In this document: piece after piece, positions 47,750 through 57,421 of the stretch | How positions within the stretch are numbered: the stretch's first letter is position 1 | How the letters are laid out: every line of letters starts with the position of its first letter | NCBI RefSeq assembly: GCF_001723305.1 | Contig: NZ_LPWF01000035.1 | Span: 1-64,000 of the forward strand | DNA length: 64,000 bases | Source of the DNA: Methyloceanibacter superfactus | GTDB taxonomy: Bacteria; Pseudomonadota; Alphaproteobacteria; Rhizobiales; Methyloligellaceae | Direction: 5' to 3' | Notes under the pieces: generated by a model | Told to the model about the DNA's origin: nothing | What the model saw: the letters and a program-made list of their open reading frames with translations, nothing else | Database searches by the model: none | Position numbers and translations under genes: made by a program

Positions 47750-48019
47750 CTACTCCATCACATTGCCGCGCAGGATGTATTTGCAGTAGGCGACGGTCGT
47801 CAGGAAGCCGACCATGGCGAACAGCAGCGCCGCCTCGAAATAGATTTCCGTTCCAAAGTAGATGCCGATCAGCACCACGAGCGCGATGGCGTTGATGACG
47901 AGCGTATCGAGCGCCAGGATGCGTGTCGCGGTGTCCGGCCCCACCAGCAAGCGGTAAACGTTCAACAGCATCGCGGCGCCGATGGCAAAGACGGCGATTG
48001 TGCAAGCAAGCGCGATCAT
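47750..48019 (-). CDS. mnhF: Mrp Na+/H+ antiporter subunit F
   Basis: 89 residues, three helices. Start ATG 48019 overlaps the mnhE stop as ATGA. RLLVGPDTATRILALDTLVINAIAL is the family core, whose DxxxxN pattern is conserved. Part of the multi-subunit antiporter. Confidence 0.9.
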   Translation of the reverse strand: MIALACTIAVFAIGAAMLLNVYRLLVGPDTATRILALDTLVINAIALVVLIGIYFGTEIYFEAALLFAMVGFLTTVAYCKYILRGNVME

Positions 48020-48507
48020 TTCTCGAAGATCCTCTGCAGTCTGGTTTCGTAACGCGACTTGATTGTCGCCACGGTCGCTTCGGCGTCGTTCGTCTCGAGA
48101 CAATGGACGAGCAGCGCGCGGCCGTCGCCGCTGAGATCGGCGCTGACCGTGCCCGGGGTCATGGTGATCGTTCCTGCCAGTGCGGAAATCGCTTCGGGCG
48201 TTCTGAGGTCGAGCGGCACGGTCACGAAGCGCGAGCGGAGAGACTCCCCGCGGCGGAATAGGATCAGATAGGCCACCTGGAAATTGGCGACGACGATATC
48301 CCAGAGAACAATGACGGCATATTCCAGGATAGTAAGCGGGCTCCCGATATGCGGCCTGTCAGGCCAATATGGGCTTGTCAGCTTCGGGATCGCGAGACCC
48401 AGAATCGCGCCGAGCACGGCCGCACCCCAAGAGATGCCGTTCAGCAGAATCCACACCACGACGATGAGGAGCGTCAGAAGGGGGTGAGGCACCAAGCGTT
48501 TGAACAT
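48016..48507 (-). CDS. mnhE: Mrp Na+/H+ antiporter subunit E
   Basis: 163 residues from ATG 48507, two bases after the mnhD stop. Two membrane helices (about 10-45 and 55-85), then a cytoplasmic part with LRTPEAISALAGTITMTPGTVSADL, the family motif, and LLVHCLETND. Confidence 0.9.
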   Translation of the reverse strand: MFKRLVPHPLLTLLIVVVWILLNGISWGAAVLGAILGLAIPKLTSPYWPDRPHIGSPLTILEYAVIVLWDIVVANFQVAYLILFRRGESLRSRFVTVPLDLRTPEAISALAGTITMTPGTVSADLSGDGRALLVHCLETNDAEATVATIKSRYETRLQRIFEK

Positions 48508-48509
48508 GT

Positions 48510-50039
48510 TTAGTGTCCCGTCGACGGCATGACGTTGGTGGAGCCTAGCACGGCGTCGATATAGTCGGCCGGAGCGAGCAGTTGCTCGGCCGTCGCATGG
48601 AACGCTTCGACGGCGGGCCCGGCAAAGATGGACAGTAGTGCAATGGCGCAGACGAGCAAGGCCACGACCACTATGGGAGAGATTGGCATCGTTGCCCATG
48701 TCGGCCCCGTGGTCCGGCCCACGGTGTTCCAGAAGACGATGCTGCCGGCGCGGGCGAAAGCAATGGTCATCATGAGCGAGGCGCCGAGAACGAAAAGCCA
48801 GATCAGGCCGGCTTGGGGACTTTCATAGGCCGCATCGAGCACCAGGAGCTTGCCGATGAAGCCTGAGAGCGGTGGAAGGCCGACGGCGGCGAGCGCCGTG
48901 AGGAAAAACAGAGCGCCGAGGATAGGGGCCTGGCGGATCGGATGCCCCGGTATGAGCGCATCGCCTCTCTCTATTCGCCGCGTCGTTATCAGGTCCACGA
49001 TGAGGAAGAGCGCGGCGCCGGTCAACGTGCTGTGCACCAGATAGTAGAGCGCCGTTGTCAGGCCATCGACGTCGAAAAGACCGATAGCGATGAGCAGCGT
49101 GCCCATGGACGCGACGATGTTGAAGGACGCGAGGTCGAGGAGGGTGCGGCTTGCGAGAAGGCCGATGGCGCCGACGAGAAGCGTCGCAAGGGCGGCGGGC
49201 AGGATCCATGGCACGGCCACGCCCGCGAGCGCGCCGGCATCGGCACCGAAGATCGTGCCGTAGACGCGAATGATCGCATAGGCACCGACTTTGGTCATGA
49301 TGGCGAAGAGTGCGGCGACCGGCGCCGACGCTGACGAATAGGTGCCGGGGAGCCACCAATGCAGAGGCACGAAGGCGGCCTTGATGGCGAAGACCAGGAA
49401 CAACAGCAGGGCGCCGGTTCGCAGCAGCGCCTCGTTTCCGGCGGCGACCTGCGGCACCTTCACGGCGAGATCGGCCATGTTGAGCGTGCCGGTGATCCCA
49501 TAGATCAAGCCGATAGCGATCAAGAACAGCGTTGAAGCCACGAGATTGATCGCGACGTACTGGAAACCCGCGCCCAGGCGGCGGGCGCCCCCGCCATGGA
49601 GCATGAGCCCGTAGGACGCGATCAGCATCACCTCGAAGAACACGAATAGGTTGAAGATGTCGCCGGTGAGAAACGCGCCGTTCAGGCCCAGCAGTTGGAA
49701 CTGGAACAGAGCGTGGAAGTGGCGTCCCCGCTCATCCCATCCCGCCACGGCATAGACAAGGATGGCGAGAGCGAGCGCTGCGGCAAGCAGCAGCATGGTT
49801 GCCGACAGGCGATCGAGCACGAGGACGATACCAAACGGTGCAGGCCAGGCGCCGACGCGGTAGACGCGTGGCTCGCCGTCGCTCGCCAGGTGATAGAGAA
49901 AGATCGCAATCCCCACGAGGGCCAGGGTGGCGACGACGGAGACGATCCGCTGCATGCGGATGTCACGCCGCCGCACCAGGATTAGCAGAGCGGCCGTCAG
50001 CGCGGGCAGGATTGCCGGGGCGATGATCCAGTTCGTCAT
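48510..50039 (-). CDS. mnhD: Mrp Na+/H+ antiporter subunit D
   Basis: 509 residues from ATG 50039 (MTNWIIAPAILPAL). It is an NDH-1 subunit N-like protein of 14 helices; the conserved proton-path segment (VFAIKAAFVPLHWWLPGTYSSASAPVAALFA) is seen in the middle with the lysine of KAAFVPLHWWLP. Intact, 16 bases after mnhC. Confidence 0.93.
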   Translation of the reverse strand: MTNWIIAPAILPALTAALLILVRRRDIRMQRIVSVVATLALVGIAIFLYHLASDGEPRVYRVGAWPAPFGIVLVLDRLSATMLLLAAALALAILVYAVAGWDERGRHFHALFQFQLLGLNGAFLTGDIFNLFVFFEVMLIASYGLMLHGGGARRLGAGFQYVAINLVASTLFLIAIGLIYGITGTLNMADLAVKVPQVAAGNEALLRTGALLLFLVFAIKAAFVPLHWWLPGTYSSASAPVAALFAIMTKVGAYAIIRVYGTIFGADAGALAGVAVPWILPAALATLLVGAIGLLASRTLLDLASFNIVASMGTLLIAIGLFDVDGLTTALYYLVHSTLTGAALFLIVDLITTRRIERGDALIPGHPIRQAPILGALFFLTALAAVGLPPLSGFIGKLLVLDAAYESPQAGLIWLFVLGASLMMTIAFARAGSIVFWNTVGRTTGPTWATMPISPIVVVALLVCAIALLSIFAGPAVEAFHATAEQLLAPADYIDAVLGSTNVMPSTGH

Positions 50040-50055
50040 GAGGTGCGCACCGCCA

Positions 50056-50409
50056 TCATCGATCTGCCTCGGCTTCGGGCGCGAGGTCTTCTCCCGGAAT
50101 GTCCGCGTTGTCGTTCTCGGTCTCGAGGAAGCTGCGCAACGCAAGAACGACGATCAGGGCCGTCATGCCGAACGAGATCACGATTGCCGTCAACACCAGC
50201 GCCTGCGGCAAGGGATCGGTGTAGGCGCCTGCATCGGAAATAATCGGCGGCAGGTTGACAACGAGCCGCCCCGCCGAGAACAGGAACACGTTCACCGCGT
50301 AGGATAGCAAAGTCAGTCCGATGATGATCGGAAACGTCCGCCGCTGCAGGAGCAGGTAGACTCCGACCGCCGTCATCAAGCCCACGGCGCTGGCGACCAG
50401 AAGCTCCAC
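50056..50409 (-). CDS. mnhC: Mrp Na+/H+ antiporter subunit C
   Basis: 117 residues, GTG start directly after the mnhA/B stop. Three helices with YLLLQRRTFPIIIGLTLLSYAVNVFLF and DPLPQALVLTAIVISFG, typical of MnhC, a relative of NuoK. Polar C-terminal tail. Confidence 0.92.
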   Translation of the reverse strand: MELLVASAVGLMTAVGVYLLLQRRTFPIIIGLTLLSYAVNVFLFSAGRLVVNLPPIISDAGAYTDPLPQALVLTAIVISFGMTALIVVLALRSFLETENDNADIPGEDLAPEAEADR

Positions 50410-50410
50410 G

Positions 50411-53284
50411 TCAGTTGCCCCCCTTGCTCGAGCTGACGATGCGCCCCTGCTTCAACGGGATGTCCATTGGTCCCTTTGGCACAGGTTGGCGCTCGGTCCG
50501 TTCCTCGACGCGCGAGATCTGGGCGAGCGACAGCATCACGACGCCGACGACGGTGAGGAAGACGCCGAGATCGAAGGCAACCGCCGAGGCGATTTCGATC
50601 TCGCCCACCAACGGTAGTTCGACATGTGTGTATGTGCTGGTGAGGAAGGGCCAGTCGAAGAACAGCGATGTCAGTCCGGCAATGCCGGCGATGGCGACGC
50701 CGGAGCCGATCATGGCCTGACTATCGATGCGGGCGCGCTGTGCGGCCCACGCATAGCCGCTCGCCAGATATTGCATGATGAGAGCGATGGCGACGATCAG
50801 CCCGGCGATGAAGCCGCCACCCGGCTCATTGTGGCCGCGGAGAAAGATGAAGACCGCGACGGTGAGCGCGAGAGGCAGAAGGATGCGCGTGGCCACGACG
50901 AGGATTAGCGGATGAGCATCCTTACTTTGCAGGGGATGGCGGATGGACTCGAGGGTTTTCCTCGCTGCGCCTCTCAGAGCGTTGTCGAGAAGCGCGAAGA
51001 TGGTGATGGCGGCGATGCCGAGAACGATGATCTCGCCGAACGTATCAAAGCCACGAAAGTCGACGAGGATGACGTTGACGACGTTGGTGCCGCCGCCGCC
51101 GGGCTTCGCTTGCGCCAAGTGGTAGTCGGAGATCGTTTGGAAATCGCGTGTCAGGATGGCGTAGGTGAGGGCGCCGACTCCGAGGCCGACAGCAGCCGCA
51201 AGTCCGCCGCGCCCTAGCCGTCCGGCCGCATCCGTCTCCGCAGGCGTCGTCTTCGGCAAGAGATTGAGAGCAAGCAGAAGGAGGATCGTCGTGACGACGT
51301 CGACCGAGATCTGCGTGAGCGCGAGGTCGGGCGCGGAGAAATGCAAGAACACGAGAGAGACGATGAGGCCGACGCCGCTCGTGAGGATGAGGGCGAGCAG
51401 CCGGTCTCCATGCCAGAAGAGAAGCGCAACGCATATCGCGGCGAGGACGATCCAGGCGACGCCCGCTGGAAACGACATGGGAATGATCTCCCTGGTTCCA
51501 GCCTCATGCGGCGAAGCCAGGAAGCCGACAAGCCCGACCGCGACAATGACGCCGATAATGATTCCGGCATAGCGCGGCAGCGAGCCGTTATGGGTCACGT
51601 CAATGATCGCGCGCGAGCCGTTCACCAAGGCGGAGAGCACTGCGTCGTAGATGCGCTTCGCGTCGGGCCGCGGGAGGGCGAGCCGGATCGCGTCGGCGTA
51701 GCGGTACAGGCCGAAGAGCATGGCGCCGCCGGCTAGCGCGATCAGGCTCATGAAGAGTGCCGGCGTCAGGCCATGCCAAATTGCGAGCTTGTAGTCGGGC
51801 AGGGCCTCGCCTACCACGGCAAGCGCCGTACGCTCCACGATCGGACCTGCTGTAAGGGCCGGAAGAACGCCGATGGCCACGACCGGGACGACGAGGATGG
51901 CGACGGGGAGCCACATCCCAAGCGGCGGGTCGTGGGGCTTGTGGGGGTAGTCGTCGCGCGGCGGTCCGAAGAACGTGCTGATCGCGAAACGGAAGGAGTA
52001 GGCGGCGGAGAGGAGGGCCCCGATCGTCGCCAATACGGGGAAGAGCCAGACGATCCCGGCATAGACGGTGTGTGCCGTCTCTTCGAGCATCATCTCCTTT
52101 GACAGGAAGCCGTTGAAAAGCGGAATTCCGGCCATCGACGCCGCAGCCAGGATCGCCAAGGTGGCCGTGATCGGCATGAGGGTGAGCAGTCCGCCAAGCC
52201 GGCGAATGTCGCGCGTGCCCGCTTCATGGTCGATGATACCTGCGCTCATGAACAGCGCCGCCTTGAAGGTCGCATGATTGACGATGTGGAACACGGCGGC
52301 AATGGCGCCCAGAGGCGTGCCGAGTCCGAACAGCATGGTGATGAGCCCGAGATGACTCACGGTCGAGAATGCGAGCAGGGCCTTGAGATCATCCTTGAAC
52401 AGCGCGATCCATGCGCCGATGAGCATGGTGATGAGCCCGACCGGCGCGACGATGAGGAACCACGCTTCCGTCGGGGCGAAGACCGGCCATAGCCGGCCCA
52501 TCAGGAAAAGACCCGCTTTCACCATGGTCGCGGAATGCAGATAGGCCGAGACGGGCGTGGGCGCGGCCATCGCGTGCGGCAGCCAGAAGTGGAACGGGAA
52601 CTGCGCCGATTTGGTGAAGGCGCCGCCCAGGATCAGCAGAAGCGTCGGCACGAGAAGCGGCGAGGATCTGATGATCTCACCACGCTGCAGGATCTCGGTG
52701 ATCTCGTAAGACCCCGCGATGTGACCGAGCATCAGCATGCCGGCGATGAGCGACAAGCCCCCGCCGCCGGTGACGATGAGCGCCATGCGCGCGCCCTGGC
52801 GTGATTCCGGCAAGTGGCGCCAGTAGCCGATCAGCAGGAACGACGTGAGGCTCGTAAGTTCCCAGAACACGAGCATCAGAAGAATGTTGTCGCTGAGGAC
52901 GATGCCCACCATCGCGCCCTGGAACATCAGGAGGTAGAAGTAGAAGAGGCCGAGGGGGTCGTCCGCGCTCAGGTAGTAGCGCGCATAGAGGATGATCAGC
53001 AGCCCCATGCCGAGAATGAGCGCGGCGAAGAACAGTCCCAAGCCATCGACGAAGAACGAGAAGGACAAGCCGATCATCGGCAGCCACGGTACGCTCCACG
53101 TGATGACGTCGCCGCGGTAGACGGCGGGCGCCTGGGAAAGAAGGAGGACGAGCGCCGTGAGGGTGACGGCCCCCGTCGCCAACGCGCAGAAGTTGCGGCC
53201 ATAGCGGATCGCCAGCAGAGGGATCACGGCGCCCAGAAATGGCGTGAGCGTAACGACGGCGAGCAGCATCGTGGCGGCTACCAA
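50411..53284 (-). CDS. mnhA: Mrp Na+/H+ antiporter subunit A fused to subunit B
   Basis: 957 residues with about 24 helices. The first 700 residues are the MnhA/NuoL-like part (FVDGLGLFFAALILGMGLLI, FWELTSLTSFLLIGYW, KSAQFPFHFWLPHAMAAPTPVSA, HIVNHATFKAALF). The remaining part, from about residue 800, is MnhB-like (ATRILLPLALTVAVFIFLRGHNEPGGGFIAGL). Fusion of A and B is known in group 2 Mrp systems of Gram-negative bacteria. The start is TTG 53284 or ATG 53269. No frame errors were seen in this operon, which exports sodium against protons and helps pH and salt tolerance. Confidence 0.93.
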   Translation of the reverse strand: MVAATMLLAVVTLTPFLGAVIPLLAIRYGRNFCALATGAVTLTALVLLLSQAPAVYRGDVITWSVPWLPMIGLSFSFFVDGLGLFFAALILGMGLLIILYARYYLSADDPLGLFYFYLLMFQGAMVGIVLSDNILLMLVFWELTSLTSFLLIGYWRHLPESRQGARMALIVTGGGGLSLIAGMLMLGHIAGSYEITEILQRGEIIRSSPLLVPTLLLILGGAFTKSAQFPFHFWLPHAMAAPTPVSAYLHSATMVKAGLFLMGRLWPVFAPTEAWFLIVAPVGLITMLIGAWIALFKDDLKALLAFSTVSHLGLITMLFGLGTPLGAIAAVFHIVNHATFKAALFMSAGIIDHEAGTRDIRRLGGLLTLMPITATLAILAAASMAGIPLFNGFLSKEMMLEETAHTVYAGIVWLFPVLATIGALLSAAYSFRFAISTFFGPPRDDYPHKPHDPPLGMWLPVAILVVPVVAIGVLPALTAGPIVERTALAVVGEALPDYKLAIWHGLTPALFMSLIALAGGAMLFGLYRYADAIRLALPRPDAKRIYDAVLSALVNGSRAIIDVTHNGSLPRYAGIIIGVIVAVGLVGFLASPHEAGTREIIPMSFPAGVAWIVLAAICVALLFWHGDRLLALILTSGVGLIVSLVFLHFSAPDLALTQISVDVVTTILLLLALNLLPKTTPAETDAAGRLGRGGLAAAVGLGVGALTYAILTRDFQTISDYHLAQAKPGGGGTNVVNVILVDFRGFDTFGEIIVLGIAAITIFALLDNALRGAARKTLESIRHPLQSKDAHPLILVVATRILLPLALTVAVFIFLRGHNEPGGGFIAGLIVAIALIMQYLASGYAWAAQRARIDSQAMIGSGVAIAGIAGLTSLFFDWPFLTSTYTHVELPLVGEIEIASAVAFDLGVFLTVVGVVMLSLAQISRVEERTERQPVPKGPMDIPLKQGRIVSSSKGGN

Positions 53285-53442
53285 GCTTGTGGAAAGTCAA
53301 CCGCTTGCGGGGCTCGGCGGGGACTGGTGGTGAGAATCTGCACGGCATCGAAGCATAGTCGGGGCGATGTCGAAAGTCGCCGGAAACCGTCACGGGCTGA
53401 GTATTCTTGCCGCACGGAAGACCGCATTTCCGCCGGATCCGG

Positions 53443-54614
53443 CTAGGTTTCGCCGTAGAGCCAGTCGAATCTCGCGAGTGCCGTCTCGTCGCTGCGGCGT
53501 GAAGCGCGAAGTTGCGGGCGAGCCGCGCGGCCCCCGCAAATGATACAGCCATCCGAAGCGCTTCGATTGCTGCTGGAGCCGCGTGGCCCGCGGACGGCGC
53601 AAGACCTCGTAGCGATGAAAGGCGGCGGCGGGCTCGTTAGGCTCCGCAGCGAGAGTCTCCGCCAAAGTGACGGCGTCCTCGATGGCAAGGCCTGCCCCTT
53701 GCGCCAGGAAAGGCAGCACGGGATGGGCCGCGTCGCCGAGAAGGGTGATGGCGCCGCCGCTCCAATAGGGCAATGGGGGCAGGCGATAGAGCGACCAGCG
53801 GCGCCAAGCCTGAACCCGTTCGAGCAATGATTTCGACTCCTTGCACCAGCGGGTGAATCCGGAAAGCAAAGACGCGGCGTCGCCCGACTGGTTCCAGCCT
53901 TGCACCTCTTGTCCGCCCTCGGTGACGGCAACGATATTCAGGGCCTCGCCGCCACGGACCGGGTAGTGGACGAGATGCGCCTTCGGGCCGAGCCACAGCC
54001 CCACCACGGGATCGGCGAAGGGGCTGGGCAGATCGCCCATGGGCAGCATGCCGCGATAGGCGGTGGCCCCTGAAAAGCTCAAGGTCGCGCCGGGCGCCAC
54101 GGTTTTGCGCACCACCGACCACAGGCCGTCGGCGCCGATGAGCGCCGACCCTTCCGCGCCGGGACCGCCGATGCGCCGTGCAGCGATCGTCTTCTCGCCC
54201 GGCTCGATCTGAGCGAGGTCGAACCCCGGGCGCAATTCGACGGCTTGAAGCGTCTTGGCGACCGACAACAGCCCGGCATGGAGGTCGGCGCGGTGGAGGC
54301 TGATATAAGGCGCGCCGTAGCGCGTCTCGGCCTGAGGCTTGAGCGGCACGGTGGCGAGGCGGCGGCCCGTGATGCCGTCGAAGAGACAGATCGCTTCGGG
54401 CCGGAAGGCGGTGGGCTCGATCGCGTCGAAAACGCCGAGGCTACGGAGCAGGCGCGTGGCGTTGGGCCCGAGCTGAATGCCGGCGCCGCTTTCCTCGGTG
54501 AAGCTCGAGCGTCGAGGACGCAGGTCTCAATACCCTGCTTGGCCAGGGCGATGGCTGTCGAGAGCCCGCCGATACCGCCGCCGGCGATGAGAACGGGCGC
54601 GCCTGCTTCGCCAT
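53443..54614 (-). CDS. FAD-dependent monooxygenase (UbiH/salicylate hydroxylase type), four frameshifts
   Basis: Pieces in three frames assemble to one flavoprotein. The start is probably ATG 54614 (MAKQA), then PVLIAGGGIGGLSTAIALAKQG (FAD-binding GxGxxG), FTEESGAGIQLGPNATRLL, LIGADGLWSVVR, and the second FAD motif LLGDAAHPVLPFLAQGAGLAIEDA. The end needs two more changes: YHLRG, then AARLARNFALHAA, then ALARFDWLYGET to 53443. Lost bases lie near 54600, 54512, 53540 and 53495. About 390 residues. The group hydroxylates aromatic rings; here next to a zinc-finger gene, with no clear pathway. Confidence 0.78.
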
Positions 54615-54623
54615 CAAGATGCG

Positions 54624-54887
54624 CTAGGCGGCAGGCGGGCCAGGCGGGGAAGTCGCGACATAGACGCAACCGCCGGGCTCGGTCTGCGTTGCCTCCAGGT
54701 CGCCGTCGAATTCGTAGAGCGTGGAACAATAAGGGCAAACGATCTGGGTTTCGTGCCCCATGTCGAGATAGACATGCGGGTGATCGTCGGGCGGCAGGGT
54801 CCCCATGCACTGGAACTCCTTGACGCCGATCTTGATCCGGTCGACGCCTACGTCATTCACGAAATGGGGTACGAGCGTTTGAGCCAT
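54624..54887 (-). CDS. CHCC zinc-finger protein
   Basis: 87 residues from ATG 54887. Cysteine and histidine ligands (FQCMG, PHVYLD, CPYC) fit the zf-CHCC family, to which the complex I accessory subunit NDUFS6 belongs. In alphaproteobacteria this small protein is common and usually near the genes found here. Ten bases separate it from the start of the flavin monooxygenase, so they are co-transcribed. Confidence 0.85.
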   Translation of the reverse strand: MAQTLVPHFVNDVGVDRIKIGVKEFQCMGTLPPDDHPHVYLDMGHETQIVCPYCSTLYEFDGDLEATQTEPGGCVYVATSPPGPPAA

Positions 54888-54963
54888 GAGGGTTCGCAAA
54901 ACTGTCTGTGGTGAGGATTGGCGGCCAGCATAGTGACCCTTGAGGCAAAACGGTAGGGAGAGA

Positions 54964-55716
54964 ATGCAGAGCTTCGATTCCGACGGTGTGAGGATTGCCT
55001 ATGTGGACGAGGGGGAGGGCGAACCCATCCTGCTGATCCACGGCTTCGCCTCCAATATCGCGGCGAATTGGATCGATCCGGGCTGGGTGAAGACCCTGAC
55101 GCAAGCCGGCAGGCGGGTGATCGCCTATGACAACCGGGGTCACGGGCGCAGCGACAAGCTCTACGACCCCGCGTTGTACGGCGCGCCGGCCATGGCGGAG
55201 GACGCCAGACGACTCCTGGATCATCTGGGCGTGGCCCGGACGGATGTGCTCGGCTACTCCATGGGGGCGCGGATCGCGGCTTTCCTCACCTTCGCCCATC
55301 CCGAGCGGGTGCGTAGCGTCATCTTCGGCGGTCTCGGCATCCATATGGTGCGCGGGATGGTGGGCTCGGGCCCGCTGGCCCATGCCCTCGAAGCGCCCCG
55401 TGTCGAGGATGTCACCAACGCCACGGCGCGCAGCTTCCGGGTCTTCGCCGAGCAGACGAAAAGCGATCTGAAGGCGCTGGCCGCGTGCATGCGGGGGCCG
55501 CGCGAGAAGGTCCCCGCCGAGCGACTCGGCGAGATCGCCGTGCCGGCGCTGGTGGCGGTCGGTAGCAAGGATGTGATTGGCGGGTCGGGAGCGGCGCTTG
55601 CAGAGCTCATCCCGGGTGCCCAATTTCTAGAGATCACCGGACGCGATCACATGAGGGCCGTCGGCGACGCAGCTTTCAAGCAGGGTGTGCTCGACTTTTT
55701 AACTTCACGAGCTTAG
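54964..55716 (+). CDS. Alpha/beta hydrolase
   Basis: 250 residues, ATG 54964 after gggaga. The fold shows LLIHGFASN (oxyanion region), AYDNRGHGRSDK, the nucleophile elbow GYSMG (Ser99), KDVIGG with the acid region, and ITGRDHMRAVG with the catalytic histidine. Substrate unknown. It is divergent from the zinc-finger gene. Confidence 0.88.
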   Translation: MQSFDSDGVRIAYVDEGEGEPILLIHGFASNIAANWIDPGWVKTLTQAGRRVIAYDNRGHGRSDKLYDPALYGAPAMAEDARRLLDHLGVARTDVLGYSMGARIAAFLTFAHPERVRSVIFGGLGIHMVRGMVGSGPLAHALEAPRVEDVTNATARSFRVFAEQTKSDLKALAACMRGPREKVPAERLGEIAVPALVAVGSKDVIGGSGAALAELIPGAQFLEITGRDHMRAVGDAAFKQGVLDFLTSRA

Positions 55717-55782
55717 GTCCTAGCTTTCGAGTGGTAGACTAAGCTCCCCGGGCCTGCTAGGGGGGCGAAGTGAGGAAAGCCC

Positions 55783-56616
55783 ATGCATAAGTCCATGGTA
55801 TCGGCAGAGCTGCAGATCAAACTGCACGACCCGGTGTGGAGCCGGGTGCGGCGCGAGGCCGAGGACATCAGCGCGGCGGAGCCGGCGCTTGGTGGCTTCA
55901 TCTATGCGTCGGTGCTCAGTCATTCCCGTCTTGAGGATGCCATCTGCCATCGTCTGGCGCGGCGGCTGCAGCACGCGGCGCTCGACGTGGGCCTGATGCA
56001 CCAGACGTTTCATGAGGTGCTCGAGGCGGACCCCATGCTCGGCGAGGAGTTTCGCGCCGATCTGGTGGCATGGGCGCAGCGCGATCCCGCTTGCGACCGG
56101 CTGATCGAGCCGCTCCTCTATTTCAAGGGCTTTCACGCGCTTCAGACCCACCGTATCGCCCACCGGCTGTGGAACGCGGGCCGTAAGGATTTGGCGCTCT
56201 ACCTCCAGAGCCTGGTCTCGCGCTTCCTTCAGGTCGACATCCATCCGGCGGCGCGGATCGGCCGGGGCATCATGATCGACCATGCCACCGGCATCGTCAT
56301 CGGCGAGACGGCGGTGGTCGGCGACAATTGCTCGCTCCTGCACGGGGTCACCCTTGGCGGCTCGGGCAACGAGCAGGGCGACCGCCATCCCAAGATCGGG
56401 CGCGGCGTGATGATCGGCGCTGGCGCCAAGATTCTCGGCAATATCTCGGTCGGAGACTGCGCCCGGATCGCCGCGGGTAGCGTGGTGCTGAAGGACGTGG
56501 CGCCGAAGCGCACCGTGGCCGGCGTGCCGGCCCGGGATATCGGCGCCAATACCTGTGACGAGCCGGCGCTGACCATGGATCAAATGTTCACAGGTGACGA
56601 CGCAAGCCGCCGCTAG
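55783..56616 (+). CDS. cysE: Serine O-acetyltransferase
   Basis: CysE acetylates serine for cysteine synthesis. 277 residues. An N-terminal helical domain (about 1-150) is followed by a left-handed beta-helix with HPAARIGRGIMIDHATGIVIGE containing the catalytic D and H region, then GVTLGGSG and GDRHPKIGRGVMIGAGAKILGN. The C-terminal tail that can bind CysK is present but does not end in Ile. Confidence 0.95.
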   Translation: MHKSMVSAELQIKLHDPVWSRVRREAEDISAAEPALGGFIYASVLSHSRLEDAICHRLARRLQHAALDVGLMHQTFHEVLEADPMLGEEFRADLVAWAQRDPACDRLIEPLLYFKGFHALQTHRIAHRLWNAGRKDLALYLQSLVSRFLQVDIHPAARIGRGIMIDHATGIVIGETAVVGDNCSLLHGVTLGGSGNEQGDRHPKIGRGVMIGAGAKILGNISVGDCARIAAGSVVLKDVAPKRTVAGVPARDIGANTCDEPALTMDQMFTGDDASRR

Positions 56617-56648
56617 GGCTGGCAGCAGCTCGAAAGGGGGCTTTAAGC

Positions 56649-56861
56649 GTGACACGAGACGAAATTCTCAAGCTCGAGACCTATTTGAAGAAAGTCTTCC
56701 GCTTGCCTGAGATCCAGGTGCGGCAGCGCCCGCAGAAGGACGATTCCGCCGAGGTCTATATCGGCGAGGAGTTCATCGGCGTGCTGTTCCGCGACGACGA
56801 TGACGAGGACGAGACGGCCTATCAGTTCCAGATGGCGATCCTCGACTTCGACTTGCAATAG
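56649..56861 (+). CDS. DUF3126 small protein
   Basis: 70 residues, GTG start. LKLETYLKKVFRLPEIQVRQRPQ and a strongly acidic DDDDEDET stretch are typical of DUF3126, an alphaproteobacterial family commonly next to cysE. Soluble, function unknown. Confidence 0.85.
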   Translation: MTRDEILKLETYLKKVFRLPEIQVRQRPQKDDSAEVYIGEEFIGVLFRDDDDEDETAYQFQMAILDFDLQ

Positions 56862-56971
56862 CGCTTTTCGTGCCCTGGCGGCACGGGCGTTAACCAGTCC
56901 TTAAGATTTGCGGCAAACGGCCCCGCGCCGCTCGCTAGAGTGCTTTTGGGAAAGCACGGGCGAGGGGCGTG

Positions 56972-57283
56972 ATGGGACCTGCAATCGTTTATCTGTACGT
57001 GACAGCGTGTGGCTTCGTCTTGGCCGGCGTGCTGTCGAGCTTTGTGCAGCTCGTCTCGGGCGAGCCGATGCGCTTCGGTGTCGAGCCGAAATCCACCTTA
57101 TCCTCGATTGGGGGCGTGATCCTGCGGGTGTTCGCAGGGCCTGCCATTCTCATGCGCAATGCGTGGCGGGGAATGCTGATCGAGGCGCGGCCCAAAGTCT
57201 GGTTCGGTGCGTCACTGGCGGTCGCGGCGCTGTGGAGCCTGTTTTCCGGCGCCTTGTTGATCGACCTTATTCTGACGCTATAG
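56972..57283 (+). CDS. Small membrane protein of unknown function
   Basis: 103 residues from ATG 56972 (GTG 56969 also possible), with gaggggc just upstream. Two to three hydrophobic helices (residues about 3-25, 45-62, 78-102). The middle segment FGVEPKSTLSSIGGVILRVFAGPAILMRNAWRGM is typical of a Hyphomicrobiales-specific family I cannot name with confidence. It ends before a bidirectional terminator region. Confidence 0.6.
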   Translation: MGPAIVYLYVTACGFVLAGVLSSFVQLVSGEPMRFGVEPKSTLSSIGGVILRVFAGPAILMRNAWRGMLIEARPKVWFGASLAVAALWSLFSGALLIDLILTL

Positions 57284-57296
57284 ACCTAACCCCCTG

Positions 57297-57330
57297 AAAA
57301 AAAGGAGCCGGTCTCTTGCGAGACCGGCTC
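57297..57330 (-). terminator. Rho-independent terminator of the BTLCP peptidase gene
   Basis: A perfect 11-bp stem (gagccggtctc/gagaccggctc) with a 4-base loop (57305-57330). On the minus strand it is followed by seven T, read from the A-run at 57297-57303. It lies 92 bases after the stop of the minus-strand gene and may also slow transcription of the plus-strand gene. Confidence 0.8.
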
Positions 57331-57336
57331 TAGTAA

Positions 57337-57381
57337 AGGCCCGGTTGGGTCGGGGATGGGTGGGGGATGGTCACCGGGCCT
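57337..57381. repeat. Inverted repeat enclosing a G-quadruplex-type loop
   Basis: A perfect 9-bp inverted repeat (aggcccggt, 57337-57345; accgggcct, 57373-57381) encloses a loop with four G-tracts (57347-57349, 57352-57355, 57358-57360, 57362-57366), separated by one or two bases. This meets the usual G3+N1-7 quadruplex rule on the plus strand. It lies right after the terminator between convergent genes. Confidence 0.5.
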
Positions 57382-57421
57382 CAAAGCGTGCCCCCTCGGA
57401 GCAGGGGGGTCGAAAGTCTCC

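Noticed and set aside
53287-53300. FNR-like TTGT-N6-TCAA just before mnhA
   Set aside because: It lies 3-18 bases from the possible start codons, too close for an activator, so it is probably chance; it also warns how easily such matches arise.
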